Below are positions 54,873-63,412 of a stretch of DNA of 64,000 nucleotides, piece by piece. The notes below the pieces were generated by a model. It ran no database searches. It was not told where the DNA came from and saw only the letters and a program-made list of their open reading frames with translations. Source of the stretch: Novosphingobium sp. PP1Y (lineage in GTDB: Bacteria; Pseudomonadota; Alphaproteobacteria; Sphingomonadales; Sphingomonadaceae); NCBI RefSeq assembly GCF_000253255.1, contig NC_015580.1, positions 3,795,001-3,859,000 on the forward strand, read 5' to 3'. A program made the translations under genes and the position numbers. The first letter of the stretch is position 1, and the number at the start of each line of letters is the position of its first letter.

Positions 54873-55817
54873 CTACTTGGATTCCGGCTGCAAGCGGGAT
54901 CGCCAGTCAAAAAGATGCGCGAGGACTTGGGCGGCGTGGCCTACGATCCCGCGATTCTCATCATCAAACCGACCGATGACATTGCTTGTCACGACCAGCA
55001 CGCCAAACTGAGCCGGTCCAGAATTAAGGTCCAATGTTATCGGTGCTGACACGAAAGACCGATAGACGTTCTCGTCATATTCTCGGCCATTCTCTGCGCT
55101 CGGCTGCAAAAGCATCGATGCATCACCATCAGCCATATCAATGGTGTAGAGAATTCGGTTTTGCATGAACGCGGATCCTACGTGGCCATCCCCCTGCCTC
55201 CAGGCTCGCGGCGCCCCTGTGGAAGGATGGTCTTCTGTTCGCTTATACCAAATTGGTATCAGTCGTTCGGTATCTCTATCATAAGAGTAAACGGTCACAG
55301 ACCAGATGTCGTCAAAACCAAAACCGAAGAGAATGCCCGCAGCATCGATCATGGGCTTTATAGCGAGGCCACAGGACTCTGCGAAATCCTCATCATTCGT
55401 GGGCGCCTTCTCCTCGATGAGACCCTGAAAAGTTGACCAGTAGGAGCCGAGTCGATTGGCGGTTTGTAGCCAAGTCCTTTCTTCAACGAGAATGTCCAGA
55501 TCGTTGAGCGCGTCTTCGTAAGCCTCCGCCAAAACCGAATTTGAAAGATGAAGTGCGGGGACCGTCTCAGAGTATCGGGTGGTCACGTAATACAGGGCCG
55601 CCTGGAAGGCGACGATTAGGCAAGTGACGGTCCAAAACCAGCCGGTGCCGACTTTTGTGGCATCGAAGACGCCAAGCCACACTGCAAGTGCAGTTGGGCC
55701 TGCTAGGATCGCTAAGAAATTGACCAAGCGATTTTGCGACTGAACTGCGCGCCGGAACTTGGCCTCGGTCGCGAGCGGTGACTGATCTTTATTTGAATCG
55801 GAATCGGCTTTGCTCAT
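54873..55817 (-). CDS. Membrane-anchored GAF-domain protein (two N-terminal TM helices)
   Basis: Protein of 314 residues from ATG 55817; a TTG at 55835 is possible. Two hydrophobic helices at about residues 31-50 (LVNFLAILAGPTALAVWLGV) and 60-79 are followed by a short helical linker and a GAF-like domain from about 130 (GFGFDDIWSVTVYSYD, QGDGHVGSAFMQNRILY, GVLVVTSNVIGRFDDENR). No kinase, cyclase or HTH output domain is attached. It lies next to attR, in the cargo position, with a small ORF downstream. It may be a sensor or effector of a defence module, but no function can be assigned. Confidence 0.75.
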   Translation of the reverse strand: MSKADSDSNKDQSPLATEAKFRRAVQSQNRLVNFLAILAGPTALAVWLGVFDATKVGTGWFWTVTCLIVAFQAALYYVTTRYSETVPALHLSNSVLAEAYEDALNDLDILVEERTWLQTANRLGSYWSTFQGLIEEKAPTNDEDFAESCGLAIKPMIDAAGILFGFGFDDIWSVTVYSYDRDTERLIPIWYKRTEDHPSTGAPRAWRQGDGHVGSAFMQNRILYTIDMADGDASMLLQPSAENGREYDENVYRSFVSAPITLDLNSGPAQFGVLVVTSNVIGRFDDENRGIVGHAAQVLAHLFDWRSRLQPESK

Positions 55818-55904
55818 CGCCCACTCAAACCGCAACGAGCAGAATTTGCCAAGGCTGCTTGGCCAATGTCAGGCATTATTGAGAGGAGAATTAAGACCCA
55901 TGTT

Positions 55905-55923
55905 TTCCATACTCATTCCATAC
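55905..55923. repeat. Paired integrase arm-type repeats, right end
   Basis: TTCCATAC (55905-55912) and ATTCCATAC (55915-55923) repeat the motif found near the left end (45685-45704), with about the same spacing. They lie 36 bases inside the right attachment site, as arm sites of a tyrosine integrase would. Confidence 0.6.
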
Positions 55924-55958
55924 GGAACGAACAGCACTTCGCTAAGTCATTGAAAAGC

Positions 55959-56035
<77 letters not shown>

Positions 56036-56211
56036 AGTGGACGGGCGAGTAGCAGAGGCCGCAGGCGGTTTCCAGCGCCAAATCACGAATTTGGCGGGAC
56101 CATGGTACTCTATCCCCTATTCGCTTGCCGGCGATGCCGGATTAGCAGGCATCCTGGATCTGGATCGCAGGTTAGGAAATTGGCAAGCGGCGAAGCGGTA
56201 TTAGGCCGGAA

Positions 56212-56652
56212 ATGGACAGGACTTCCAACGCGCGCGGCATCGACGGTACGAATGGCGGCGCGCAAGGCAGACAGAAGCTGCGGCCCGGTCGATCGAATTT
56301 CGGCAAGAGCACCGGCAACACGCTCGGTCTGAAATGGGCGGCGCTGCAAGATGCCGCGAACGCGGTGGCCACGATTGCTGGCGGAGCGCCCGAAATAGCC
56401 GTCGAGGAAGTCAGGCATTTCCCGCTGGCCATCCGCGAGGCAGGCGGGTGGCGGCTCCGGCATGCCGAGCAGGGGATCGAGGACCTGACCTCGATCATGG
56501 AACCGGGACTGACCGCACTGCTTGCAGCCCTGGCGCGCGGGGCGAACCCACAGGCTGCGGCACTCGCGCTGTGGAATGAGTACATCGAGGCGCGCAATGC
56601 CCTTCTCGAACTCCTGCCGCCCAACCGGCACATGGGACGCCGCACGGCCTGA
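56212..56652 (+). CDS. Hypothetical protein, sphingomonad type
   Basis: Protein of 146 residues without a domain I can name. The first 35 residues are polar and low-complexity. The rest is Ala-rich and helical (MEPGLTALLAALARGANPQA, AALALWNEYIEARNALLELL). The helical C-terminus resembles small conserved proteins of sphingomonads, which supports this frame over the overlapping minus-strand frame. It lies between the tRNA-Arg gene and mmcB on the same strand as mmcB. Confidence 0.6.
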   Translation: MDRTSNARGIDGTNGGAQGRQKLRPGRSNFGKSTGNTLGLKWAALQDAANAVATIAGGAPEIAVEEVRHFPLAIREAGGWRLRHAEQGIEDLTSIMEPGLTALLAALARGANPQAAALALWNEYIEARNALLELLPPNRHMGRRTA

Positions 56653-56714
56653 GACCGATCCGGACCCGGTTCTGTCCGGCTTGCCAGTTCTTATTATGTT
56701 CCTATTATTGTCGG

Positions 56715-57215
56715 ATGGCCAATACCGATTCATCCGGGGTGATCCCGCAATCAGACCCCGGTTCCTTCGCCGCCCCCGATGTCGTTCGCGGCATCGGGCG
56801 TCTCTTTGCCCGCAACGATATCTGGTGCCTGACCGAAATGCCGCTGCGCTGCGGGCGGCGGGCCGACCTCATGGGCATAGACGCCAAGGGGCATGTCGTG
56901 ATCGTCGAGATCAAGGTCAGTCGGGCTGACCTGCTGGGCGACGGCAAGTGGACCGACTATCTCGACTACTGCGACCGATTCTACTGGGGCCTGCCCCCAT
57001 CGCTCGATCGCTCGCCGCTGGAAGGGGAAGCCTTCCTGCCCGACAAGTGCGGGGTCATCGTCGCCGACGGCTACGACGCAGAAATCCTTCGGCCAGCCCC
57101 CTTGCGCCAGCTTGCCGCCGCGCGCCGCAAGGTGGAAGTCGAGCGCCTGGCTCGCGCATCGCTGCGCCGGCTGGTCAACATCGGCGACACGCATACCTCG
57201 CAGTGGGGCGGGTGA
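56715..57215 (+). CDS. mmcB: MmcB-family DNA repair protein
   Basis: Protein of 166 residues. It shows the MmcB/DUF1052 nuclease-like pattern: VVRGIGRLFARNDIWCLTEM, then GRRADLMGID and VVIVEIKVSRADLLGDGKW, where the Asp and the Glu-x-Lys suggest a PD-(D/E)XK fold, followed by YLDYCDRFYWGLP. In Caulobacter MmcB is part of the LexA-linked response to mitomycin C damage. The gene is single, and no LexA box was identified upstream. Confidence 0.88.
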   Translation: MANTDSSGVIPQSDPGSFAAPDVVRGIGRLFARNDIWCLTEMPLRCGRRADLMGIDAKGHVVIVEIKVSRADLLGDGKWTDYLDYCDRFYWGLPPSLDRSPLEGEAFLPDKCGVIVADGYDAEILRPAPLRQLAAARRKVEVERLARASLRRLVNIGDTHTSQWGG

Positions 57216-57253
57216 TCGCCGCCAGCCCTGCTAAAGGGTGAAATGTAATTAGA

Positions 57254-57433
57254 TCAATGTCTTATCGGAGGAACCGCCCTGCCCGCGAGCCGCGCAATAA
57301 TCGCCCGCTTGCCTTTGACCGGCAGCATCGGCCAGTCTGCGATTTCCTCCATCGTGCGCTTGCACCCAAGGCACAGGCCGGAGCCCGGATCGAGCCGACA
57401 CACACCGGTGCAAGGGGATGGCACGCAAGTCAT
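57254..57433 (-). CDS. DUF1289 family small protein
   Basis: Small protein of 59 residues starting at ATG 57433 (MTCVPSPCTGVCRLD). The Cys pattern in PCTGVCRLDPGSGLCLGCKR followed by TMEEIADWPML is the DUF1289 signature, probably a metal-binding knuckle. Longer upstream starts add Arg-rich sequence with no match. It is convergent with mmcB. Its function is unknown. Confidence 0.85.
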   Translation of the reverse strand: MTCVPSPCTGVCRLDPGSGLCLGCKRTMEEIADWPMLPVKGKRAIIARLAGRAVPPIRH

Positions 57434-57716
57434 GGGTGCGCTTGAGCAGGTGGCGCGATAAGCGGCAAGCGCAATTTTCTTGCGATTTGTTGCAATGCAC
57501 CCTAAAGGACCCGCCGTAACCGGCGCGCGGGACCAATCCCGCCGCAGTCCGAGAGCAGCGTGAGGTCGTTGCGCGTCTACCGCGCGAAGACCAGCCCCGG
57601 CCGAGCGGTTGCCTTTGAACCAAGCTTCCTTCTTCACGCAGGGTCGCCCGAAACGAACCCTTGCTGTGTTCGCGGGCAACGGTGCTCGCGCGCTCCGCAC
57701 TTATTGAAAGTGACGT

Positions 57717-59198
57717 ATGTCCTATTTCTCCGAACTTGGCCTTGCCGAGCCCATTCTCCGCGCGCTCGAGGCCAAAGGTTACACCGATCCCTCGCCGATC
57801 CAGCGCAAGGCGATTCCTTCGCTGCTGGAAGGACGCGACCTGCTGGGCATCGCCCAGACCGGCACCGGCAAGACTGCCGCGTTCTCACTGCCCTCGCTGC
57901 ACCGCCTGGCCGCCGATCCCAAGCCGCGCAACAATGCCGGCTGCCGCATGCTGGTCCTTTCGCCCACGCGTGAACTGGCGGCACAGATCGCCGACAACAT
58001 GCGCGGCTATGCGAAGTTCCTGAATCTTTCGGTGCAGTGCATCTTCGGCGGCGTGCCGGTGGGCAAGCAGGCCCGTGCGCTGGAACGCGGCTGCGACATT
58101 CTCGTCGCCACGCCGGGCCGCCTGCTCGACCTGATCGACAACCGCGCGCTGACGCTGCGCCATGTCGAGATCTTCGTGCTCGACGAAGCCGACCAGATGA
58201 TGGACCTGGGCTTCATCGTGCCCCTGAAGCGCGTCGCCGCACTGCTGCCCAAGCAGCGCCAGAGCCTGTTCTTCTCGGCCACCATGCCGCAGGCGATCGC
58301 CGAACTGGGCAAGCAGTTCATCAACAACCCGGTGAAGGTCGAAGTCGCGCCGCAGTCGACCACGGCCGAGCGCGTCGAACAGTATGCGACGTTCATCAAC
58401 CAGGCGGAGAAGCAGGCTCTGCTGACCCTGCGCCTGCGCGAAGGGCTGGCGCCTGACGCGGCCGAGAAGGCCGAACACGGCGCCATCGACCGCGCCCTTG
58501 TCTTCACCCGCACCAAGCACGGCGCCGACCGCGTCGTGCGCCACCTGACCGCCGCGGGCATCCCGGCCGCTGCGATTCACGGCAACAAGAGCCAGGCGCA
58601 GCGCACTGCCGCGCTTGGCGGCTTCCGCCAGGGAACCGTGCGCGTCCTCGTTGCCACCGACATCGCCGCGCGCGGGATCGACGTTTCGGGCGTGAGCCAC
58701 GTCTACAACTTCGAGATCCCCAACGTGCCGGAACAGTACGTCCACCGCATCGGCCGCACTGCACGTGCCGGCGCGGACGGCGTTGCGATCAGCTTCGTAG
58801 CGCCGGACGAAAAGCCCTATATCCGCGACATCGAGCGCCTCACCCGCATCAAGCTGGCGCCTCTGCCGCTTCCCGAGGACTTCCAGAAGCAGGCCGCCCG
58901 CCTGCCTGCCCCCGCGCGCAAGGCACCGGCCGAACCGCAAGGTTCCGGCAATCGGCGCGGACAGCAGAGCCGTGGCGGCAATGGTCGCAGCGGCGAAGAA
59001 CGCCGGCGCGAACGCCCTCGGGGCGATCGTGTGCACGGTGAACGGCCGCAGGGTGAACGGCCCCGTCACGACGGCCAGCGTTCCGACCGTCGCGCCGAAC
59101 ACGTCAGCGAGGAAGGCGGCGAGCGCAAGCGCCGTTTCCGTCCCCGCGGGCCGAACAGCGTCGGCGCGCACAAGGGCAAGGTTCGCCGCGCGGGCTAG
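57717..59198 (+). CDS. DEAD-box RNA helicase (RhlE-like)
   Basis: Protein of 493 residues with all DEAD-box motifs: Q motif (YTDPSPIQRKAIP), motif I AQTGTGKT, Ia PTRELAAQ, Ib TPGRLLD, II DEAD, III SAT, IV LVFTRTKHGAD, V ATDIAARGIDV and VI HRIGRTARAG. The C-terminal 90 or so residues are Arg/Gly-rich and basic, as in RhlE-type helicases of alphaproteobacteria that aid RNA degradation and ribosome assembly, often in the cold. It is followed after 34 bases by the fatty acid hydroxylase-like gene. Confidence 0.95.
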   Translation: MSYFSELGLAEPILRALEAKGYTDPSPIQRKAIPSLLEGRDLLGIAQTGTGKTAAFSLPSLHRLAADPKPRNNAGCRMLVLSPTRELAAQIADNMRGYAKFLNLSVQCIFGGVPVGKQARALERGCDILVATPGRLLDLIDNRALTLRHVEIFVLDEADQMMDLGFIVPLKRVAALLPKQRQSLFFSATMPQAIAELGKQFINNPVKVEVAPQSTTAERVEQYATFINQAEKQALLTLRLREGLAPDAAEKAEHGAIDRALVFTRTKHGADRVVRHLTAAGIPAAAIHGNKSQAQRTAALGGFRQGTVRVLVATDIAARGIDVSGVSHVYNFEIPNVPEQYVHRIGRTARAGADGVAISFVAPDEKPYIRDIERLTRIKLAPLPLPEDFQKQAARLPAPARKAPAEPQGSGNRRGQQSRGGNGRSGEERRRERPRGDRVHGERPQGERPRHDGQRSDRRAEHVSEEGGERKRRFRPRGPNSVGAHKGKVRRAG

Positions 59199-59232
59199 TA
59201 ACGCCATCGCCCAACAGGCATAAGGCGCGGCA

Positions 59233-59967
59233 ATGCCAGCGAGCTTGGGTCCGGGTCCTTGGGCGGTGATCGCCTCCGCTGCCGTCATGACGGCAATCGT
59301 CGGCGTGCGCTACCTGATGACCTCGGGCCTGTTCGCCCTGATCACCCGCCGGGTCCGCCCGGGCCTATACCAGGGCCTGAGCGGACAGATCGGCCGGGAG
59401 ATCGGCTGGTCGCTGCTTTCGGCGGCCATCTACGGGATACCCGCCGGGATCGTCGCCTGGGGCTGGCAGGAACGGGGCTGGACGCGGATCTACAACGATC
59501 CGCAGGCCTATCCGCTATGGTGGATGCCGCTATCGCTGCTGGCCTACCTCTTCCTCCATGACACCTGGTTCTACTGGACCCACCGCTGGATGCATCGGCC
59601 CGTTCCGTTCCGGATCGCCCATGCCGTGCACCACGCCAGCCGGCCGCCGACGGCCTGGGCGGCGATGAGTTTTCATCCCGTTGAAGCGCTGACCGGTGCC
59701 ATCGTCATCCCCGCCCTCGTCTTCTTCGTGCCGATTCACGTCGGCGTGCTGGGACTCGTCCTGCTGATCATGACCGTCATGGGAATCACCAATCACATGG
59801 GTTGGGAGATTTTCCCGCGGTGGCTCGTTCATTCGCGCGCAGGGCACTGGCTGATAACGGCCAGTCATCACAACCGCCATCACGAGTTCTATCGATGCAA
59901 CTACGGGCTTTACTTCCGATTCTGGGATCATCTGTGCGGAACCGACAAGGGCCTCTCGGTGCCCTGA
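59233..59967 (+). CDS. Sterol desaturase/fatty acid hydroxylase family membrane protein
   Basis: Integral membrane protein of 244 residues. The di-iron His motifs are in order: HDTWFYWTHRWMH, HAVHHAS and SHHNRHHE. Hydrophobic helices surround them (IVIPALVFFVPIHVGVLGLV). This superfamily includes fatty acid hydroxylases, C-5 sterol desaturases and carotenoid hydroxylases; hydroxylation of a lipid chain is the general role. The substrate cannot be told from sequence alone. Its 3' end overlaps the DUF2141 gene. Confidence 0.9.
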   Translation: MPASLGPGPWAVIASAAVMTAIVGVRYLMTSGLFALITRRVRPGLYQGLSGQIGREIGWSLLSAAIYGIPAGIVAWGWQERGWTRIYNDPQAYPLWWMPLSLLAYLFLHDTWFYWTHRWMHRPVPFRIAHAVHHASRPPTAWAAMSFHPVEALTGAIVIPALVFFVPIHVGVLGLVLLIMTVMGITNHMGWEIFPRWLVHSRAGHWLITASHHNRHHEFYRCNYGLYFRFWDHLCGTDKGLSVP

Positions 59968-60395
59968 TCCTGGCTCTGTGCCTGCCGCTGGCAACTGCGG
60001 CCGCGCCCGTGAGCGGGCTGGAAAAGGCGGACGTATCGGCCACGGTCACCGACTTGCGCTCGACCAAGGGGCAGGTGCTGGCCTGCCTGACTACACGCCC
60101 CGATGCCTTTCCGGACTGCGCCAAGGACCCCAACGCCTTCACCCGCATCGTTCCCGCAGGCACCAATGTGCGCATCGATTTCGGCGCGGTACCCGACGGC
60201 CGCTATGCCATCGCCCTCGTCCATGACGAGAACGGCAACGGCAAGCTGGACAAGAGCCTGATGATCCCGCGCGAGGGCTTCGGCTTTTCCCGCGATGCAC
60301 CGGTGCGGATGGGACCGCCGAGCTTTGCCAAGGCGGCATTTCCGGTCGAGGGCGCAGATGCCCATGTCTCGATCCGCATGCGCTACATCCTCTAG
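59934..60395 (+). CDS. DUF2141 exported protein
   Basis: Protein of 153 residues from GTG 59934, giving a signal peptide (GALILALCLPLATAAA); ATG 59895 is an alternative with a longer N-terminus. The mature part is a DUF2141 beta domain: GQVLACLTTRPDAFPDC, GRYAIALVHDENGNGKLDKS and the C-terminal PREGFGFSRDAP, PPSFAKAAFPV. The DENGNGKLD loop resembles a calcium-binding turn. It overlaps the hydroxylase gene by 34 bases and probably shares its transcript. Function is unknown; the position suggests an envelope lipid context. Confidence 0.85.
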   Translation: MRNRQGPLGALILALCLPLATAAAPVSGLEKADVSATVTDLRSTKGQVLACLTTRPDAFPDCAKDPNAFTRIVPAGTNVRIDFGAVPDGRYAIALVHDENGNGKLDKSLMIPREGFGFSRDAPVRMGPPSFAKAAFPVEGADAHVSIRMRYIL

Positions 60396-60438
60396 TCATG
60401 CGATATCTCCGCAGGGAGACTAGCGGCGCGCTTGATAC

Positions 60439-61764
60439 TTGCCCAAGACGCGGCGCCGGAATACCCCGAAGGTCGTGGTAAAAGGCAGCAGCGAGCAACA
60501 GGGCGCAATCGACGCCGTCCGCGGGCGATCCGGCAAGGGCGCCGAAGGCGGCACGTTTTCGCCGTTTCGCTATCCGATCTTCCGGGCGATCTGGATCGCC
60601 AACCTGTTTTCAAACATCGGTTCGACCCTGCAGTCGGTGGGCGCCGCCTGGCTGATGACCGAGCTGACGCCGTCGCACCAGCTGGTCGCACTGGTGCAGG
60701 CATCAGCGACCGTTCCGATCCTGCTGATCGGCGTCTTTGCCGGGGCCATTGCCGACAACTTCGACCGGCGACTGGTCATGCTGGTCGCGCAAGTCGGGAT
60801 GCTGCTGGTCTCCAGCGTGCTCGCCGCGCTGGCTTATGCCGGCCTGATCAATCCGATGCTGTTGCTCGCCTTCACGCTGACCGTCGGGATCGGCACGGCA
60901 CTCAATTCTCCGGCATGGCAGGCATCGGTGCGCCAGCAAGTCGATCCCAAGGAACTGCCGCAGGCGATCGCCCTCAATTCGATCTCCTTCAACATCGCCC
61001 GATCGGTCGGCCCTGCCCTTGGCGGCATCCTCATCTCGCTGTGGGATGTGTCTTTCGCATTCCTGGTCAATGCGATCAGCTACATCGGCCTGATTGCCGT
61101 ATTGCTCTGGTGGCGTCCGCCGCCCCGCCAGATCGACCGGCGACCGATCCTGCCCGCGGTCGGCGTCGGCCTGCGCTACTGCGCAACATCGCATCAGTTG
61201 CGGCGCATTCTCATCCGCGGCTTCGCGCTCGGCTTCTGCCTTGCCGCCTACCAGGCGCTCCTACCGACGGTGGTGAGCGACCACATCAAGGGCGACGAGT
61301 TCGACTTCGGCCTGATGCTGGGCCTCTTCGGCATCGGCTCGATCTGCGCCGCCCCGTTCGTGCGCACGATCATCCGCCGGATCGGACTGGAAGGCATCAT
61401 CCTTTCAGGCTCCGCGATCTTCGTGGCCTCGCTGTCGATTCTCGCCGCCACCCACGGCATTCGCTACGCCCTGCCCGCTGCCTTCGTTTCCGGCATGGCC
61501 TGGGTACTGATCCTCACCACCCTCAACACGGCCGTCCAGATGCGCTCGCCCGACGAGATCCTTGGCCGCTGCCTGTCGATCTATCAGGCAGTGACTTTCG
61601 GCGGCATGGCGATCGGCTCATGGGTGTGGGGCGCCGCGGCCGACTGGCGCGGCCTTCCCTTCGCTCTTCATGGCGCAGCCTCGGTCCTGGCGATTTCCTT
61701 CGTGATCCTGCGCTATCTGGCGCCGATGCCCAAGCCCGGCGAAGGCGTACTGCGCAGCAAGTGA
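60439..61764 (+). CDS. MFS transporter (DHA3/EntS-like exporter)
   Basis: Protein of about 441 residues with 10-12 membrane helices. The N-terminal half reads FRAIWIANLFSNIGSTLQSV, then AAWLMTEL and GAIADNFDRR (MFS loop 2-3 motif), and has LNSPAWQASVRQQV, typical of the MFS_3 group that includes enterobactin exporter EntS. TTG 60439 opens the frame; GTG 60475 is an alternative. The exported substrate is unknown. A bidirectional terminator separates it from the convergent rplM-rpsI operon. Confidence 0.87.
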   Translation: MPKTRRRNTPKVVVKGSSEQQGAIDAVRGRSGKGAEGGTFSPFRYPIFRAIWIANLFSNIGSTLQSVGAAWLMTELTPSHQLVALVQASATVPILLIGVFAGAIADNFDRRLVMLVAQVGMLLVSSVLAALAYAGLINPMLLLAFTLTVGIGTALNSPAWQASVRQQVDPKELPQAIALNSISFNIARSVGPALGGILISLWDVSFAFLVNAISYIGLIAVLLWWRPPPRQIDRRPILPAVGVGLRYCATSHQLRRILIRGFALGFCLAAYQALLPTVVSDHIKGDEFDFGLMLGLFGIGSICAAPFVRTIIRRIGLEGIILSGSAIFVASLSILAATHGIRYALPAAFVSGMAWVLILTTLNTAVQMRSPDEILGRCLSIYQAVTFGGMAIGSWVWGAAADWRGLPFALHGAASVLAISFVILRYLAPMPKPGEGVLRSK

Positions 61765-61870
61765 GGCAACTGATGCGCCCGGTGCCGCGCGCGGCGGGTG
61801 TCGCCCTGCCCGGCTCTGCAACTTGGCTTCCAGCGCCGGGATGGCAGGACGCGACGAACTCCGGACACGA

Positions 61871-61898
61871 AAAAGGGGAGCGTTTCCGCTCCCCTTTT
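61871..61898. terminator. Bidirectional terminator between MFS gene and rpsI
   Basis: A perfect 12-bp stem with a 4-base loop (AAAAGGGGAGCG, TTTC, CGCTCCCCTTTT) has A/T ends that give a T-run on both strands. It lies between two convergent genes and should terminate both. Confidence 0.9.
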
Positions 61899-61933
61899 CC
61901 TGAATTCGAATGGCTGTGAAGCCAGTCTGACGC

Positions 61934-62449
61934 TTAGCGCTTCGAGAACTGGAAGCTGCGGCGTGCCTTGGCGCGGCCGTACTTCTTACGCTCGACGACG
62001 CGGCTGTCGCGGGTCAGGAAGCCGGCAGCCTTGACCGTGGCGCGCAGGGCCGGCTCGTACTTCGAGAGCGCCTGCGAGATGCCGTGCTTCACAGCACCGG
62101 CCTGGCCCGAAAGACCGCCGCCCTTGACGGTGGCGACGACGTCGTACTGGCCTTCGCGGTCCGAGATCTGGAACGGCTGGTTGATGACCAGACGCAGGGT
62201 CGGACGGGCGAAGTAGACTTCCTGGTCACGGCCGTTGACGGTGACCTTGCCGGTGCCGGGCTTCAGCCAGACGCGGGCGACGGCGTCCTTGCGGCGGCCG
62301 GTGGCATAGGCGCGGCCCTGTGCGTCGAGCTCCTGCTCGCGCAGCGGCGCGTTCGAGACGGGGGCAGCCGCGACGGTTTCGTCAGCAGCGGCGACTTCGC
62401 CAAGGTCCTTGAGGTCGGACAGGCTCTGGACGGTATCGGTATCGGACAT
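61934..62449 (-). CDS. rpsI: 30S ribosomal protein S9
   Basis: Protein of 171 residues. The conserved core begins at about residue 45 (AYATGRRKDAVARVWLKPG), with LRLVINQPFQISDREGQYDV and the C-terminal RKKYGRAKARRSFQFSKR that reaches the ribosomal P site. The acidic 40-residue N-terminal extension is longer than in E. coli S9 but common in sphingomonads. Its ATG overlaps the rplM stop by one base. It is followed by the bidirectional terminator. Confidence 0.98.
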   Translation of the reverse strand: MSDTDTVQSLSDLKDLGEVAAADETVAAAPVSNAPLREQELDAQGRAYATGRRKDAVARVWLKPGTGKVTVNGRDQEVYFARPTLRLVINQPFQISDREGQYDVVATVKGGGLSGQAGAVKHGISQALSKYEPALRATVKAAGFLTRDSRVVERKKYGRAKARRSFQFSKR

Positions 62450-62928
62450 TACGCGCCCACCTTGTTCTTGCGGTTCATGGAAGCGACGTCGAGCGCTTCG
62501 GGCTGGGTACCACCGTGCGGGTGCTCGCTGCCGGCATAGACGTGCAGGGCGCGCATCTGGTCACGGCCGAGCGGACCACGGGGGATCATGCGCTCAACGG
62601 CCTTCTCGAGCACGCGCTCGGGGAAGCGACCGGCGAGAACCTTGTCCGCGGTGACTTCCTTGATGCCGCCGGCATAACCGGTGTGCTTGTAGTAGGTCTG
62701 CTGCTTCAGCTTGTTGCCGGTGAAGCGGACCTTGTCGGCGTTGATGACGACGACATGATCGCCGCAATCGACGTGCGGGGTGAAGCTCGGCTTGTGCTTG
62801 CCGCGCAGGAGGTCGGCGATGATGACCGCGAGACGGCCAACCACCAGACCTTCGGCATCGATCAGATGCCACTTCTTTTCCACCTCGGCCGGCTTGATCG
62901 ACCGGGTGACCTTCGTGAGCGCCTTCAT
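62449..62928 (-). CDS. rplM: 50S ribosomal protein L13
   Basis: Protein of 159 residues from ATG 62928 (MKALTKVTRSIKPA). L13 landmarks are KKWHLIDAEGLVVGRLAVII, GDHVVVINADKVRFTGNK, YKHTGYAGGIKEVT and AVERMIPRGPLGRDQMRAL. It is the first gene of the rplM-rpsI operon. The 146 bases upstream to cutA should hold the promoter. Confidence 0.98.
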   Translation of the reverse strand: MKALTKVTRSIKPAEVEKKWHLIDAEGLVVGRLAVIIADLLRGKHKPSFTPHVDCGDHVVVINADKVRFTGNKLKQQTYYKHTGYAGGIKEVTADKVLAGRFPERVLEKAVERMIPRGPLGRDQMRALHVYAGSEHPHGGTQPEALDVASMNRKNKVGA

Positions 62929-63074
62929 GGCTGGTCTATCCCTATAGTTTCGAGCGAGCACCGCAAGAATCGCATGAGCGCGAATCTCCCGGTGCGCGGG
63001 AAGGCGGCCGAATCGTCGAAAACCGGCTCTAAGTCAAGCTGACTGCGGGATTGCAGAGAGGTAACATGATACCG

Positions 63075-63407
63075 TCAGGCATTTCCGGCAATCGCCGCAA
63101 GCCATCCGGCGGTGCCTGCAGCTGCCGCATCGCAGCGCCAGCCGACCACGGCCGGCTCCTCATAGGGATGGATCTCGGCAAGGCGGTTTACCGCCGCATC
63201 GAGCAGGTCGGAATTGGTCTTGAGCAGCGCCCCGGTCTCGCGACCGGCGTCCTTCTGGCCGTTCCACACGAAGACGCAAGTCATCGGCCCCAGCACATTG
63301 CCGCAGGCGATCAGCCGCTCGTCCAGCAGCTGGTGAATGGCGGCAAGCGCCGCTTCCTCATCGGGGAACGGGCACCAGACCAGCGCCGGGACCGGGTCGC
63401 CCGCCAT
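63075..63407 (-). CDS. cutA: Divalent-cation tolerance protein CutA
   Basis: Protein of 110 residues, the usual CutA length. It reads LVWCPFPDEEAALAAIHQLL, ERLIACGNVLGPMTCVFVWN and LLKTNSDLLDAAVNRLAEIH, then PYEEPAVVGW, the trimeric ferredoxin-like CutA fold with the conserved C-N and PYE motifs. The exact role, first linked to copper tolerance, is not settled. It starts just after the COX15-type gene on the same strand, with a gap of 5 bases, so the two are likely co-transcribed. Confidence 0.94.
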   Translation of the reverse strand: MAGDPVPALVWCPFPDEEAALAAIHQLLDERLIACGNVLGPMTCVFVWNGQKDAGRETGALLKTNSDLLDAAVNRLAEIHPYEEPAVVGWRCDAAAAGTAGWLAAIAGNA

Positions 63408-63412
63408 GGCCG

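Noticed and set aside
56110..56733. 207-residue minus-strand frame over the hypothetical gene right of tRNA-Arg
   Set aside because: The plus-strand frame at 56212-56652 has a helical, protein-like C-terminus and is in line with mmcB; the minus frame is Arg-rich and motif-free.
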